Positions 37,287-46,631 are shown, counted from the stretch's first letter. The stretch: 64,000 nucleotides of DNA from an uncultured Myxococcales bacterium (GCA_903936705.1 CAIZWN010000044.1:62001-126000), one strand, 5' to 3'. A program made the numbers and translations. The notes: generated from the letters alone by a model not told the origin.

Positions 37287-39239
37287 TCAGCCTCCGCTGG
37301 CGCCGAAGACCGGCTCCAACAACCAGACTGGATTCAACACCGAGAAGACTATCGAATCATAAGGCGATAGTTCCCCGCGCTCGTACAGGACACCAATAGT
37401 CCCATCGCTAAACTCGGTCATGTCCGAATAGGCTGCGGGGCCAGGGTACAGCCACTGCGCGACAGGCCACGTGGAGCCTCCGTCCAGACTGGCCCGAACG
37501 GTCAGGAACTCGCGCTGGGTCGAGCCAATGTTGGACAAAAGCAGAACGCCTGAACTTCCGGTGGCGGCCTCCCACGATGGATTGGTGGTTCGCAGCAGGG
37601 ACCCCTGGCAGTGGGGATCGATGAACGCATCCTCCTCCTGTCCCGGGGTCCAGGTCGAGCCCCGATCCGAACTATGCGAGAACCCGCGCCGGTTCACCGA
37701 ATAGCGGCTGCGGAAACTCATCAGCAGGGTACCGTCTGATCGCTCGGCGATGGACGACTCGTCCCCGAATCCGCCCGGAACGCTGCCTCCGGCACTCCAA
37801 GTGACTCCGTGATCGTCGCTGACGATCGAGCACGATACCGCGTCGCCCGACTGCGGGCCCACCGTGTAGTTGCACGGGGCTACGAGGCGTCCGTCGGACA
37901 ACTGGATGCCGTGACCAGGGCCGGTAGCCAGCCACCTCCAGTTCGCACCCTTGACGAACGAGCTGATGAGGGTCGGGATGGCCCAGGTGAGGCCACTGTC
38001 CGAACTGGAGGTTACCCACGCATCGCGAGTTCCCTTGCCGGCGTTGATCTCGCTCTCGCTGAGGTCGCCGTCGGCGGTCGTGTACACCAGCCATATCTTC
38101 CCGGTCTCGTTGTCCACGATTGGAACCGGGTTGCCGCAGGTGTTATCGGCGTCGTCCACCACCACCTGCAGCGGGCCCCAGGTAATCCCACCGTCCAGGC
38201 TGCGCTGCAGCACAAGGTCGATGTTGCCGGAATCTCCCTCGCCGTCCACGCGGCCTTCGGCAAAGGCCAACAGCGTGCCGGTGGAAGCCTCACGGGCAAG
38301 CGCAGGAATCCGGAAGACACTATACCCGTTTGCGCCGCGCTGAAACACGGCAAGGGCAGCGGGGGGTGGCGCCAGCGGACGAGTGGTGCCGTCAACCCAG
38401 AAGTCCGACACCGACACCATTGCCTCGGACGCGCACATGCCGAACAGCCACACAGCAAGGCCGGGCGCCACGCCGACCGTCCCGAACTCGCCGGAATCGA
38501 TGGTTGCCGTGTACAGCGACACGTCGTCCAGCCGCAGGTCCAGACTGTTGCCCACTCGAACCAGTTCCAGCGTGAACGGAACGTCGTCCTTGATGCCAGA
38601 AGGACCCAGGGGCAACGAGTCATTCGGGAACAAAGGCCCTTCCAGCTTCATGTTTCCGACGACGTCGCGGAACAAAAGGTGGTTGCTGCCCTGGAACAGG
38701 AATACGGCTCCTTCGGGGCTGCTGATCTTCATCCGCAAGGAGACCCTGAAATCCCCGGTTCCGATGCGTCGGCCCGCGTGAACAAAACGGCTGCAGCCAC
38801 TGGCGGTCAGCCACTTGTCCTGGCTGGCCCATGGGCTGCCTTCGTACAGGATGTCGATAGGCGCTCCGGCCTCAACGAACACCGCACGCGGAAGAATTAC
38901 GGTCTCGGCGGCATCAATGTCGCCGGAAAGGTCCAATTCATTGCTCGCAAGGTCCGCTTGGTCAGCGATGTCTTCACTGGGCAGAAGGTCCTCAGCAGGC
39001 AAGTCGTCTTGCCCCGCGCTATCAACAAGTTCCTGCAGTACGTCGCCAACAGCGTCGTCATGCCCCGCGCACCCTGCCTGGCCAATCGGGAGTGCGAACG
39101 ACATGGCAATGGCGACGAGGAGGCGGATGCCAAAGACTGGCGCCGTTAGACAAACACCAAGCGAGGCCCATTTTTCCGGGGCAAGCGTCGAGCAGGCCCC
39201 GGTCACGTTCTCTGAATCAACATCGCGATGTGCAGGCAT
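37287..39239 (-). CDS. Exo-alpha-sialidase (GH33-like), probable surface lipoprotein
   Basis: 650 residues. A hydrophobic segment ends in the lipobox QAGC near residue 56, followed by a ~50-residue Asp/Glu-rich linker and a jelly-roll-like domain (about 110-290). The catalytic propeller follows. It has the arginine motif YSVFRIPAL, the acidic DSGNIDLVL, and five Asp boxes of S-x-D-x-G-x-T-W type (RSLDGGITW, SSSDSGLTW, VSDDHGVTW, HSSDRGSTW, ASLDGGSTW). It would release terminal sialic acids from glycans outside the cell or at the outer membrane. The start is uncertain: the ATG at 39239 lacks a clear ribosome binding site and leaves a long n-region. The gene lies downstream of a HAD phosphatase gene. 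Confidence 0.85.
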   Translation of the reverse strand: MPAHRDVDSENVTGACSTLAPEKWASLGVCLTAPVFGIRLLVAIAMSFALPIGQAGCAGHDDAVGDVLQELVDSAGQDDLPAEDLLPSEDIADQADLASNELDLSGDIDAAETVILPRAVFVEAGAPIDILYEGSPWASQDKWLTASGCSRFVHAGRRIGTGDFRVSLRMKISSPEGAVFLFQGSNHLLFRDVVGNMKLEGPLFPNDSLPLGPSGIKDDVPFTLELVRVGNSLDLRLDDVSLYTATIDSGEFGTVGVAPGLAVWLFGMCASEAMVSVSDFWVDGTTRPLAPPPAALAVFQRGANGYSVFRIPALAREASTGTLLAFAEGRVDGEGDSGNIDLVLQRSLDGGITWGPLQVVVDDADNTCGNPVPIVDNETGKIWLVYTTADGDLSESEINAGKGTRDAWVTSSSDSGLTWAIPTLISSFVKGANWRWLATGPGHGIQLSDGRLVAPCNYTVGPQSGDAVSCSIVSDDHGVTWSAGGSVPGGFGDESSIAERSDGTLLMSFRSRYSVNRRGFSHSSDRGSTWTPGQEEDAFIDPHCQGSLLRTTNPSWEAATGSSGVLLLSNIGSTQREFLTVRASLDGGSTWPVAQWLYPGPAAYSDMTEFSDGTIGVLYERGELSPYDSIVFSVLNPVWLLEPVFGASGG

Positions 39240-39373
39240 AACTGGCTTTTCACGGTTGCAGCTTGGGTTCAGATCCTACGCATCCAAGGACTGAACCACA
39301 ACGGCATATGAGTTGGGTTTATCGACAGCAGAAACGCACGGTTGGCGACAAGCTGAAAACGCCGGCATCCAAT

Positions 39374-40123
39374 CTAGAACAGGTGATGGTTCCAGCCGCT
39401 GGCCTTTGCCAGCTTCATCATTTCGTTTTCCTTTTCACCGGAATGACCGACAACCAGCCGCCAGCGGGCGGCTTCCAGCATCTCTCGGTCGCCCAGGCTG
39501 TCTCCGATGGCGATTGCGGGTGGCCCAACGAACTTTTCAAGAACGTCGACCTTGCCCTGATTGCAGACGACAGGCTGCACCAGGCGGTCGCTTAGTACCA
39601 GGCCGACGCCAGGAATCTCGTCCATTTCGGTTTCGATGCCGAACACGCCGTCAACCTCGGCATCAAGGTACAACATGCCGCGCCGGATGATCCAGGCGTT
39701 GCTGGCGGTGACGATGAAGACCTTCATCCCGCCTTCCTCGCGCAGACCGTTCAGCAGCCCTGCCATCTTGGGCTTGTAGAAGCGCCAGGTACCAGCGACG
39801 TAGTCCATCCACGTCACCAGGTCGGCGAACTCGATGCCGCCCATGGCCTGCACGGCGAAACCGTACGCATTACCGCGATCCTTCTTCAGCAGCTTCAGGT
39901 AGTCCTTCCAGACCGAGGGGGGAAGGATGGCCGGATCAGGGCCACCATCTACCATTCCGCACAGCCACTGAAGGAAATGTTCGCCCAGGTCATGGCGCCA
40001 AAGGGTGCCATCCGCATCCACGGCCACAATCCGCGAATGGTCAGAGGCCTTGATCGCCTCCATGACGTCGTTCCGAAAACCTACCGGGAATCCATTGAGC
40101 CAGTCCGGGTAGCTGCGAGCCAT
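39374..40123 (-). CDS. HAD-superfamily phosphatase (phosphoserine-phosphatase-like, subclass IB)
   Basis: 249 residues. The four HAD motifs are present: VDADGTLWR with the nucleophile Asp, IVTASNAW, a lysine in NQGKVDVL, and IGDSLGDREML. An alpha-helical cap sits between motifs I and II, as in SerB-like enzymes. Substrate is unknown; the family dephosphorylates serine phosphate, choline/ethanolamine phosphates and others. The ATG at 40123 has AGGA eight bases upstream, and the promoter found at 40151-40180 rules out the longer frame starting at 40180. The sialidase gene follows 134 bases downstream. Confidence 0.87.
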   Translation of the reverse strand: MARSYPDWLNGFPVGFRNDVMEAIKASDHSRIVAVDADGTLWRHDLGEHFLQWLCGMVDGGPDPAILPPSVWKDYLKLLKKDRGNAYGFAVQAMGGIEFADLVTWMDYVAGTWRFYKPKMAGLLNGLREEGGMKVFIVTASNAWIIRRGMLYLDAEVDGVFGIETEMDEIPGVGLVLSDRLVQPVVCNQGKVDVLEKFVGPPAIAIGDSLGDREMLEAARWRLVVGHSGEKENEMMKLAKASGWNHHLF

Positions 40124-40150
40124 CCGACAATCCTGAAAGAAGACCCGCAC

Positions 40151-40180
40151 ATTAGATTCCACACCCAGCCAGGAAGTCAA
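40151..40180 (-). promoter_or_regulatory. Promoter of the HAD phosphatase gene
   Basis: On the minus strand TTGACT (40175-40180) and TCTAAT (40151-40156) are separated by 18 bases, each five of six matches to the sigma-70 consensus. Transcription would start near 40144, leaving a leader of about 20 bases with an AGGA site before the ATG at 40123. Confidence 0.55.
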
Positions 40181-40303
40181 CGACCAGAAGCGCTAATTCC
40201 CCTTTCCGCATGCGCCACCACTGTTGCTGCCCGCACCCCGCTGCTACTATCCTTTACCGGCAATTGCCCGGTCTTGCGTCCAGCGAATAGACGAGGTGAT
40301 CCA

Positions 40304-41134
40304 GTGATCGAGCTGACCCCGGGTGCAATCAGCCGCTTTCATTCTACGAAGGCCTTCGCCCTGGACATGGATGGCACCACCTACCTTGGTGGCCGGCTTT
40401 TGCCTGGTGCGCGCGAGTTCGTGGAACTGATGGTGAATCGTTCGATTCCATACACCTTTTTGACCAACAACTCTTCGAAAAGCCGATCCGACTACGGCCT
40501 GAAACTGAACTCAATGGGCCTTCCATGCGGAATCGACAGCGTGATGACATCTGGCGAAGCCACCATCCGTTACCTGTTGCGCGAGAAGCCTGGTCAGCGG
40601 GTATATCTTGCATCGACTCCGTCCTACAGGGCCGAGGTTGAGGCCGCCGGAATCCGACTGGCGCAGGGGCGCGACGACGCCGACCTGGCCGTCCTTGCAT
40701 ACGACACGACTCTGACATTCGAACGACTCGTGGTTCTGTGCGACCTTGTTCGCGACAAGAAGATGCTGGTGGCCACCCATCCAGACGTGAATTGCCCTGT
40801 TGAAGGTGGGTACTGGCCGGATGTTGGGTCGTTCCTTGCGCTGATACAAACGTCTACTGGACGCGGGGCGGACCTGGTAATTGGCAAGCCCGGCTTGATG
40901 ATGGTCCAGGCTCTCTGCGAGAGGGTCGGATTCCAGGCATCACAGATTGCCTACGTAGGCGACAGGCTGTACACCGACGTTGCCATGGCGCGGCGATCTG
41001 GCATGCTGGCGGTGCTGGTCCTGTCGGGCGAAACGACCATGGCTGACCTGGATGGTGCGACCGAGCCACCAGACCTGGTCGCCGACGGTCTGGCCGAGCT
41101 TGCCAGTCTGCTGGAATCTGGGATTCAGACGTAG
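40304..41134 (+). CDS. HAD subfamily IIA phosphatase (NagD/p-nitrophenylphosphatase-like)
   Basis: 276 residues from a GTG at 40304 with GAGGTGAT upstream. Motifs are FALDMDGTTYLGGRLLPGA (nucleophile Asp), FLTNNSSKSR, the cap-domain region, IGKPG with the motif III lysine, and YVGDRLYTDVAMA. These match the NagD/phosphoglycolate phosphatase-like IIA subclass, which hydrolyses small phosphorylated sugars and nucleotides in the cytoplasm. A longer in-frame start would run through the divergent HAD gene and is rejected. It ends one base before the stop of the convergent outer-membrane protein gene. Confidence 0.88.
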   Translation: MIELTPGAISRFHSTKAFALDMDGTTYLGGRLLPGAREFVELMVNRSIPYTFLTNNSSKSRSDYGLKLNSMGLPCGIDSVMTSGEATIRYLLREKPGQRVYLASTPSYRAEVEAAGIRLAQGRDDADLAVLAYDTTLTFERLVVLCDLVRDKKMLVATHPDVNCPVEGGYWPDVGSFLALIQTSTGRGADLVIGKPGLMMVQALCERVGFQASQIAYVGDRLYTDVAMARRSGMLAVLVLSGETTMADLDGATEPPDLVADGLAELASLLESGIQT

Positions 41135-41135
41135 G

Positions 41136-42782
41136 TCACAGGATCTGCCAACTGAATCTCAGCAGTACCCGGTGTTCGGTTTGAAGGTGCTCGGATCGAT
41201 CCTTGTCAGACAGCAACCTGAAGATGTAGTTCACCGACAGGAATGACGCAATACGAATTCCCACGCTGTTGTCCCACTCGACGATTGGGTGCCTCCAGTC
41301 GGTAAACGGTTCCAGGATTTCAAGGTCGGTTGCAGCCAGTATCCATCGGGAAATCCGCAAGGTCGCTACCAGCGTTGCCTCGGCGCCGTACTGGTAGGCG
41401 TCCCCAAGGCGGCGAACAGTAAGAGTTCGCGGGGAATCGTTGAATGTCACCGGGCTGAGCGTTTTGCGAGTGTACAAGGCTCGTCCGCCGATTCCGATGC
41501 GCAGGTTCGCGTCCAGCCAGTACGAACCTGTGATCAGGAAGCCAAGGCCGCCGCCAGCCTTGATCTGGCTTGGGGCCCCCGACCGCGAAATCAGGTAGTT
41601 TCCTTCGTGCGTGCCCAGACTGCGAAGCGTCTGCCCCTTCGCATCGACCTCCAGCAGTTCGGTCTTGTCGTCCAGATAGACGTATCCCGGAAACAGGGCA
41701 GTGGACGACCCGACCCGGATATATGGTCCCAGCCAGGGGAGGGCGCGGTAGACGTACAAGGCATCGAACTTCATTTCGTCCAGGTCCTTCTGGAACGGAT
41801 GGTCCGGCACCTTTATCTGTTTTTCCTCCAGCTTCAATCGCAGGTACACGTAGTGCTTCCTGGGTTTGTACTGCGCCAGGAAGTCGAGGTAGCCGCCCAG
41901 AGTGAATCCGTATCCCGACGGAAAACCGACGACGTCCGAGCGACGGTTGAACTCGGCGTCGGCGCCCAGGACCAGATGCAGACGCCAGTCCTTAGGAAGA
42001 AACGAACGCCGCCTCAAGATCTCGATCTGGCCGGCTCCCATAAAGGAACCGTCCTCGCGATTCATGACCAGGGTAACAGTCGACAATTCGCCCGGCTGCA
42101 GCCTGAATGTGAAGAAGTCGCGCCGCGCCTGGGCATTTTCCCCAGCCTTGATCAGGAGATACGAGCCTGGTTCAAGAATCCAGGTCCTGACCTCTTCGCC
42201 TAGTTCGATGTCGGCGCCAAGGCCCATCCCCATGTTGCGGCGCTCGGGCAGTCGCAGCAGTTCGTACGACCCGCGAAACGGGGTAGAACGATCATCGACC
42301 ACGGCAACTACAAGGCCCGACCAGGTTGCAGGCACGGTCGTGGTACGGCCATCCTTGACCAAAACCTTTCGCACCAGCCTTTCCAGCAGGCCGCCCGAAC
42401 CGATTCTAATTTCGTAGATCCCGGCATCGACGACAGCCCGGTGGCCTGGAGTAGCAGTCTGGATCACCTTGCCATCGCGCAGGATCAGCCAGGGGGGTTC
42501 CAGCCTTGGGTCCGTCATGGACGGTACAAAGATCGCGCCTTTGCCTGGAGGGACCAGCGTTCCATCGCGTTCAAGTTGCTCGCTGATCGACGGGGCGTCC
42601 CAGGTGCTGGCACCAGAAGCCGCCGTCTCGGCAGGCGAGGCAATACGAGGAGGCAGTGACGTCGCCCTGGCGGAAGATGAGGCTTCATCGGCAAGCGCAG
42701 ATTGCGTCCGTGGTCCCAGAAAAACGCTCGTCAAAAGAACAAATATCGCAAGGGTCCGCTTGTGTCTGCAGCGGGACCTCAT
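41136..42782 (-). CDS. Secreted protein with probable C-terminal outer-membrane beta-barrel, unknown function
   Basis: 548 residues. An N-terminal signal peptide ends near TQSALADEA. A Ser/Pro-rich linker and a domain with LILRDGKVIQTATPGHRAVVDAGIYEIRIGSG follow, which looks beta-rich. From about residue 265 the sequence alternates polar and hydrophobic residues with many aromatics and ends in FSWQIL, suggesting transmembrane strands. I do not recognise the family. Its start overlaps the stop of the auxiliary lipoprotein gene by four bases, so it belongs to the Mla-like operon. It may be the outer-membrane element of that transporter, which is inference. Confidence 0.7.
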   Translation of the reverse strand: MRSRCRHKRTLAIFVLLTSVFLGPRTQSALADEASSSARATSLPPRIASPAETAASGASTWDAPSISEQLERDGTLVPPGKGAIFVPSMTDPRLEPPWLILRDGKVIQTATPGHRAVVDAGIYEIRIGSGGLLERLVRKVLVKDGRTTTVPATWSGLVVAVVDDRSTPFRGSYELLRLPERRNMGMGLGADIELGEEVRTWILEPGSYLLIKAGENAQARRDFFTFRLQPGELSTVTLVMNREDGSFMGAGQIEILRRRSFLPKDWRLHLVLGADAEFNRRSDVVGFPSGYGFTLGGYLDFLAQYKPRKHYVYLRLKLEEKQIKVPDHPFQKDLDEMKFDALYVYRALPWLGPYIRVGSSTALFPGYVYLDDKTELLEVDAKGQTLRSLGTHEGNYLISRSGAPSQIKAGGGLGFLITGSYWLDANLRIGIGGRALYTRKTLSPVTFNDSPRTLTVRRLGDAYQYGAEATLVATLRISRWILAATDLEILEPFTDWRHPIVEWDNSVGIRIASFLSVNYIFRLLSDKDRSEHLQTEHRVLLRFSWQIL

Positions 42783-43618
42783 CGCCCGCCCTCCTCGTCG
42801 GGAACAATCAGTTCGTCATCTTGCAGACGCGCTGCTGCCGGAGCGACGGCATCGCCGGGCTGGCGCGCGCCCGTGGCTTTCGGCGACGATGATGCCCTTC
42901 CGTCGGGCGTCGGAATCACGGGCACGCTAGCGTCGTCTTCCACCGGATCAGGCATCGGCAGCGTAGCCTGAACCCCGCGCTCCACCGAAAGAACCCGGTC
43001 AATCTCGGCAGTCACACGGCGCAATTCCTCGCTGAGAATCTCGGACAAGGCTCGGACGATCAGGACCTGCTTCTGCTCGTGCACCCGACGCTTCCGGTCG
43101 AAGTCGTAGCGCCATATGACGGCCTGGTCCGAGAATCGAACCAGTTCGAACCTGATTGACAGATGACCGTACCAGGCGTCGCCCGCGTCGAATTCCTCGA
43201 TGGCGCGGACCTCGGCTGCCAGTTCATAGGCCGGAGTAACGTCACCGAACTCGCGTGTCGTCTCCAGGACCAGACGCTGGGCTCGAATGTGCTGTTCCAC
43301 CATCTCGCGCAACATCTGCTGCGGCTTTGACGACCACAGGCGGTATGGGTCGTAGTTGAATTCATACGGGGAATGACGGTAGACCATCTGGGGGCGGTCG
43401 TACGGCAGGGCAATCTGAAAAGGGCGAATCCGCAGGCGCACCGGGTGCAACGGCGGTCGCGACTCGGTAACGCGGTCCGATTCCATCGGGTAGGAAAGGC
43501 CGTAAAACAGGCGTTGCGGGGCCGAACCACATCCAGACGCAACGGCCGCGATCAGCAGCGCCAGAACCAGCGAAACCGGGTCGCATGACCCGAAGACTGT
43601 CGCCCATCTATTCCTCAC
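42779..43618 (-). CDS. ABC-transport auxiliary lipoprotein (PqiC-like)
   Basis: 279 residues with a signal peptide ending at the lipobox ASGC near residue 30. The mature part has RIRPFQIALPYDRPQMVYR and a following region with YDPYRLWSSKPQQMLREMV, matching the ABC-type transport auxiliary family whose members accompany MCE proteins and include PqiC. A Pro/Ala-rich tail follows residue 215. It is probably an outer-membrane lipoprotein contacting the periplasmic MCE assembly. The gene overlaps both neighbours by four bases, so translation is coupled through the operon. Confidence 0.85.
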   Translation of the reverse strand: MRNRWATVFGSCDPVSLVLALLIAAVASGCGSAPQRLFYGLSYPMESDRVTESRPPLHPVRLRIRPFQIALPYDRPQMVYRHSPYEFNYDPYRLWSSKPQQMLREMVEQHIRAQRLVLETTREFGDVTPAYELAAEVRAIEEFDAGDAWYGHLSIRFELVRFSDQAVIWRYDFDRKRRVHEQKQVLIVRALSEILSEELRRVTAEIDRVLSVERGVQATLPMPDPVEDDASVPVIPTPDGRASSSPKATGARQPGDAVAPAAARLQDDELIVPDEEGGR

Positions 43619-44625
43619 AGTTTTCTCTCCTTCTCCTCGGCCCCTCCCAGCAGCAGCGACGGGTTCTCGCGTATCTGGCGACTGAATTCACTGAGGTTCT
43701 CAAGCGTCTCCTGCAGGTACGAGAGACTTGCAAAGATCGACTCGCGGCCGCGCAGAACGGTAGTGTCCAGGTTCCTGGCAACCTTCAGGATAACGGCCAA
43801 AAGATCCTTGAACTGGGCGCCGGCGGCAGGAAGATCCGCAGCATCCACCCCGCCACGCACCTGCGTCGATATCTTCTCGACGCTGTTCACGATCGATCGG
43901 ATCTTGTTCGGCTCGACCTCGTCGCGCACACGTTCGGATACCTGGCGCAACGCCCTTGCTGCCCCGGTGGTCTCGACCTCAAGAATCGCAACCGCTGAAT
44001 TGACACGGCTGCCGGCTTCCTTCAAGGTCGCGGCCAGTTCCCGGACCGCCGGGCGGTTCTCCTCGATCGTGCCAGTGGCGCTGAGCACCAACTGATCGAT
44101 GTGGTCCACCACCGCGATGATCTTCTTCTGGTTCTCGGCGCCGGTGAACGTGTTCAACTGTTCGGTAAGGACCTGGATCTTCTCGGCTATGTCTTCAGCC
44201 CGCCCGGTCAGGCGATCCAGCGTTGATTCGCCGGCCGTAATGACGCCATGCTCGGGCACGAAGGCAGTCTCGGCCGTCCCGCCAGACAGTTCGATGAACT
44301 TCGACCCGGTGATGCCGGCAAGATTCACCACAGCCTTCGTGTCGGCCTTTACCGGCGTGCCATGATCCAGGCTGATGTTCACGATGACAACCGCCGGATC
44401 GTCACGGTCAATACGGATGACGTCGACCCGTCCGACACGCACGCCATTGAACTTGACTGCGGCCCCAGGTTCCAGGCCGCTGAGGGACATCTTGTAGCGG
44501 ATCGTGTACTCGTCCCTTTTCTCGGCCAGACTAAGGCCGGCCAGCACCAGCATGGTCCCAAGCAGCAGTGCGGACGACGCGACCAGGAATATCCCCAGCC
44601 GCACCTTCTGGGCGCGAGTGATCAT
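43615..44625 (-). CDS. MCE-domain protein (MlaD-like)
   Basis: 336 residues. One N-terminal membrane helix (residues ~9-33) is followed by an MCE domain at about 37-115 (LEPGAAVKFNGVRVGRVDVI, then GITGSKFIELSGG) and a long helical region. This is the layout of MlaD-type substrate-binding proteins that form hexameric rings carrying lipids across the periplasm. The long helical tail, longer than in E. coli MlaD, could form an extended channel. It lies between the ATPase and auxiliary lipoprotein genes, with four-base overlaps on both sides. Confidence 0.9.
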   Translation of the reverse strand: MITRAQKVRLGIFLVASSALLLGTMLVLAGLSLAEKRDEYTIRYKMSLSGLEPGAAVKFNGVRVGRVDVIRIDRDDPAVVIVNISLDHGTPVKADTKAVVNLAGITGSKFIELSGGTAETAFVPEHGVITAGESTLDRLTGRAEDIAEKIQVLTEQLNTFTGAENQKKIIAVVDHIDQLVLSATGTIEENRPAVRELAATLKEAGSRVNSAVAILEVETTGAARALRQVSERVRDEVEPNKIRSIVNSVEKISTQVRGGVDAADLPAAGAQFKDLLAVILKVARNLDTTVLRGRESIFASLSYLQETLENLSEFSRQIRENPSLLLGGAEEKERKL

Positions 44626-45443
44626 GCACGTGCCTCCGGTCTGATGACTTTTCCCTTCAGCACTTCCAGCAGCGATCTGGTTCCTTCCGGGGCGCCAACG
44701 GCCCGTCGCGCGAAGAAGTCGGCTACCTCCGGCACCAGGCAGGCTCTGGCCCCAGCCAGCGGCCCAGCGTAGTGCAGGACGCCTCCACGACCCAGGAACA
44801 CGACGTCGTCGGCAATCGTATCGATGCTTGCCAGTTCGTGTGTAACCACAACGACCGACATTTTAAATGTGTCCTTCAAGCTGAGTATCAGGTCATCCAG
44901 ATCGGCGGCAGTCCGAGGGTCCAGGCCGGCCGAGGGCTCGTCGCACAGCAGAAGTTCCGGGTCCAACGCCATTGCCCTGGCCAGCGCGGCGCGCTTGCGC
45001 ATGCCTCCGGACAGTTCGGATGGAAGCTTCTGGGCGGCGTGCGCAAGGCCGACGCTTTGCAGCTTCAGCCTGACCATCTCGTCCATTACTTCGGCGGGAA
45101 GATCTGTGTGTTCCTTCATTGGCAGCAATATGTTCTCGGCCACGGTGGTCGAATTCAGCATCGCCCCCTGCTGGAACAGCAGCCCGACTCGGGCCAGCGC
45201 CTTTGGCAACTCGTCCTCTTCCAGGGATGACAGGTCGCGGCCGGCAACCAGAACGCGACCGGACAAGGGCCTCAACAGACCCACGATGCACTTGAACAGG
45301 GTGCTCTTTCCGCAACCCGAAGTACCGACGACCGCCGTGACGCGCCCCCGCCTGAAATCCACGGAAAGGTCGGTCAGAACAGGCGGCCCCTCGCCGTAAC
45401 CAGCCGAAAGATCGACCACCTGGATGATCGGGTCGATTCCCAC
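44622..45443 (-). CDS. ABC transporter ATP-binding protein (MlaF-like)
   Basis: About 273 residues. Walker A is GTSGCGKST, the Q-loop region is GLLFQQGAML, the signature is LSGGMRKRAA, and Walker B is LLLCDEPSAGLDP; the H-loop is in VVVTHEL. The signature Gly-Gly-Met and the AML segment are typical of MlaF. I prefer the GTG at 45443, one base after the permease stop and with GGGGAG just upstream, over an ATG at 45491 inside the permease gene. It powers lipid movement through the permease and MCE ring. Confidence 0.9.
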   Translation of the reverse strand: MGIDPIIQVVDLSAGYGEGPPVLTDLSVDFRRGRVTAVVGTSGCGKSTLFKCIVGLLRPLSGRVLVAGRDLSSLEEDELPKALARVGLLFQQGAMLNSTTVAENILLPMKEHTDLPAEVMDEMVRLKLQSVGLAHAAQKLPSELSGGMRKRAALARAMALDPELLLCDEPSAGLDPRTAADLDDLILSLKDTFKMSVVVVTHELASIDTIADDVVFLGRGGVLHYAGPLAGARACLVPEVADFFARRAVGAPEGTRSLLEVLKGKVIRPEARA

Positions 45444-45444
45444 G

Positions 45445-46554
45445 TCACTCCCCAAAATAGAACAGCAGGCTGAAGAAGGCGTCAGCCGCAATCACCAGGA
45501 AAATCGCCTGCACCACGGAGGACGTCGTTGCGCGGCCAACGCCTTCAGCGCCGCCCTTTACGCAAAATCCGCGATGCGCGCCGACGAACACGATGATCCA
45601 GGCAAAGGAAACACTCTTTATCAGTCCGGTCATTATGTCCTTGATCTGCAGCGCGCCAATCAACTGATCCATGAACGGCGTCGCGCCGATCTGCAGGTAC
45701 GTCACTGCGATCACGAAGCCGCCAGCGATGCCAAGGGCGTCTGCCACCACGGTCAGAAGGGGTTGGGTTATCGTCAGCGCCAGGAAGCGGGGCACCACCA
45801 GGAAGCCGATCGGATTGACACCCATGACCTTCAGGGCATCGACCTCCTCGGTAATCACCATGGTAGAGATCTCGGCCGCCACGGCCGAACCGCTGCGTCC
45901 CGCAACCAGGATGGCGGTCATCAGCGGGCCCATCTCGCGTGTCATCGCGATGCCAATCAGGTCGGCGATGTAGATGTTCGCGCCGAACTGGCGCAGCTGG
46001 AAGGCGGATTGAAGCGCAACTGTCAGGCCGACCAGAAGCGAGATCAACGATACGATGCCAAACGACTCGAGTCCCATCCTGACCATCTGTTCGACAACCA
46101 CGTGGCCGCGGACGCGCTCGCCCCGGACAAACAACCCACGAAAGGTCGCGTGCAGCGTGTCGGTAAACAGGACCAGCAGTTCGACCGTCGCGGTCCCAGC
46201 TTCAATCGCCTTGGAGCCAAGTCGTTCCAGGAAACCCAATGGGGGTAAAGCGGGCGGGATGACATCCTCGCGCACCCGGAACAGGGACAGTGATTCGGCG
46301 GCCTCTGGACTTGATGCCACAAGCCTCAATTCCCCCCCGGCCCGGTCGATCATGGTCTTCAGTACATGGCAAAAGGCAGCTCCGGCCGAATCCATCAGAG
46401 TGACGCCTGAAAGATCGAGGTCGATTGCAGGCTGACGGACGCCTCGAAGTCGATTTGTGCAATCAAGGTGCAGTGCCGAAACCGTGTTCTTGTCCAGAGG
46501 ACCTTCTGGCCGAATCTGCAGGGGAGGGCCGGACGGGTTTGAGGTACTGCGCAT
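45445..46554 (-). CDS. MlaE-like permease with fused N-terminal STAS domain
   Basis: About 369 residues. The first ~95 form a STAS-like domain (LDLSGVTLMDSAGAAF), which in E. coli is the separate protein MlaB. The rest is an MlaE permease with GLTVALQSAFQLRQFGANIYIADLIGIAMTREMGPL, then EVDALKVMGVNPI and five or so membrane helices. This is the membrane core of a phospholipid transporter between the two membranes. The ATG at 46554 has GAGGGA upstream and is preferred to the one at 46626. It is the first gene of the five-gene operon and is divergent from the nitroreductase gene across a repeat-bearing spacer. Confidence 0.9.
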   Translation of the reverse strand: MRSTSNPSGPPLQIRPEGPLDKNTVSALHLDCTNRLRGVRQPAIDLDLSGVTLMDSAGAAFCHVLKTMIDRAGGELRLVASSPEAAESLSLFRVREDVIPPALPPLGFLERLGSKAIEAGTATVELLVLFTDTLHATFRGLFVRGERVRGHVVVEQMVRMGLESFGIVSLISLLVGLTVALQSAFQLRQFGANIYIADLIGIAMTREMGPLMTAILVAGRSGSAVAAEISTMVITEEVDALKVMGVNPIGFLVVPRFLALTITQPLLTVVADALGIAGGFVIAVTYLQIGATPFMDQLIGALQIKDIMTGLIKSVSFAWIIVFVGAHRGFCVKGGAEGVGRATTSSVVQAIFLVIAADAFFSLLFYFGE

Positions 46555-46631
46555 TGGCGGAATCCCTCGCGACGAATCAAACCCAGGCACACTCGACAGG
46601 TCCTCGCGTATTCTGGAGGCATGCACGCCGT

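Noticed and set aside
37809-39149. Long plus-strand open frame antisense to the sialidase gene
   Set aside because: The minus strand has Asp boxes, a FRIP motif and a lipobox; the opposite frame has no recognisable features.
39205-39283. T-loop-like GGTTCAGATCC suggesting a tRNA
   Set aside because: The T stem is imperfect, the loop lacks the conserved A58 and no anticodon arm or acceptor stem can be drawn around it.
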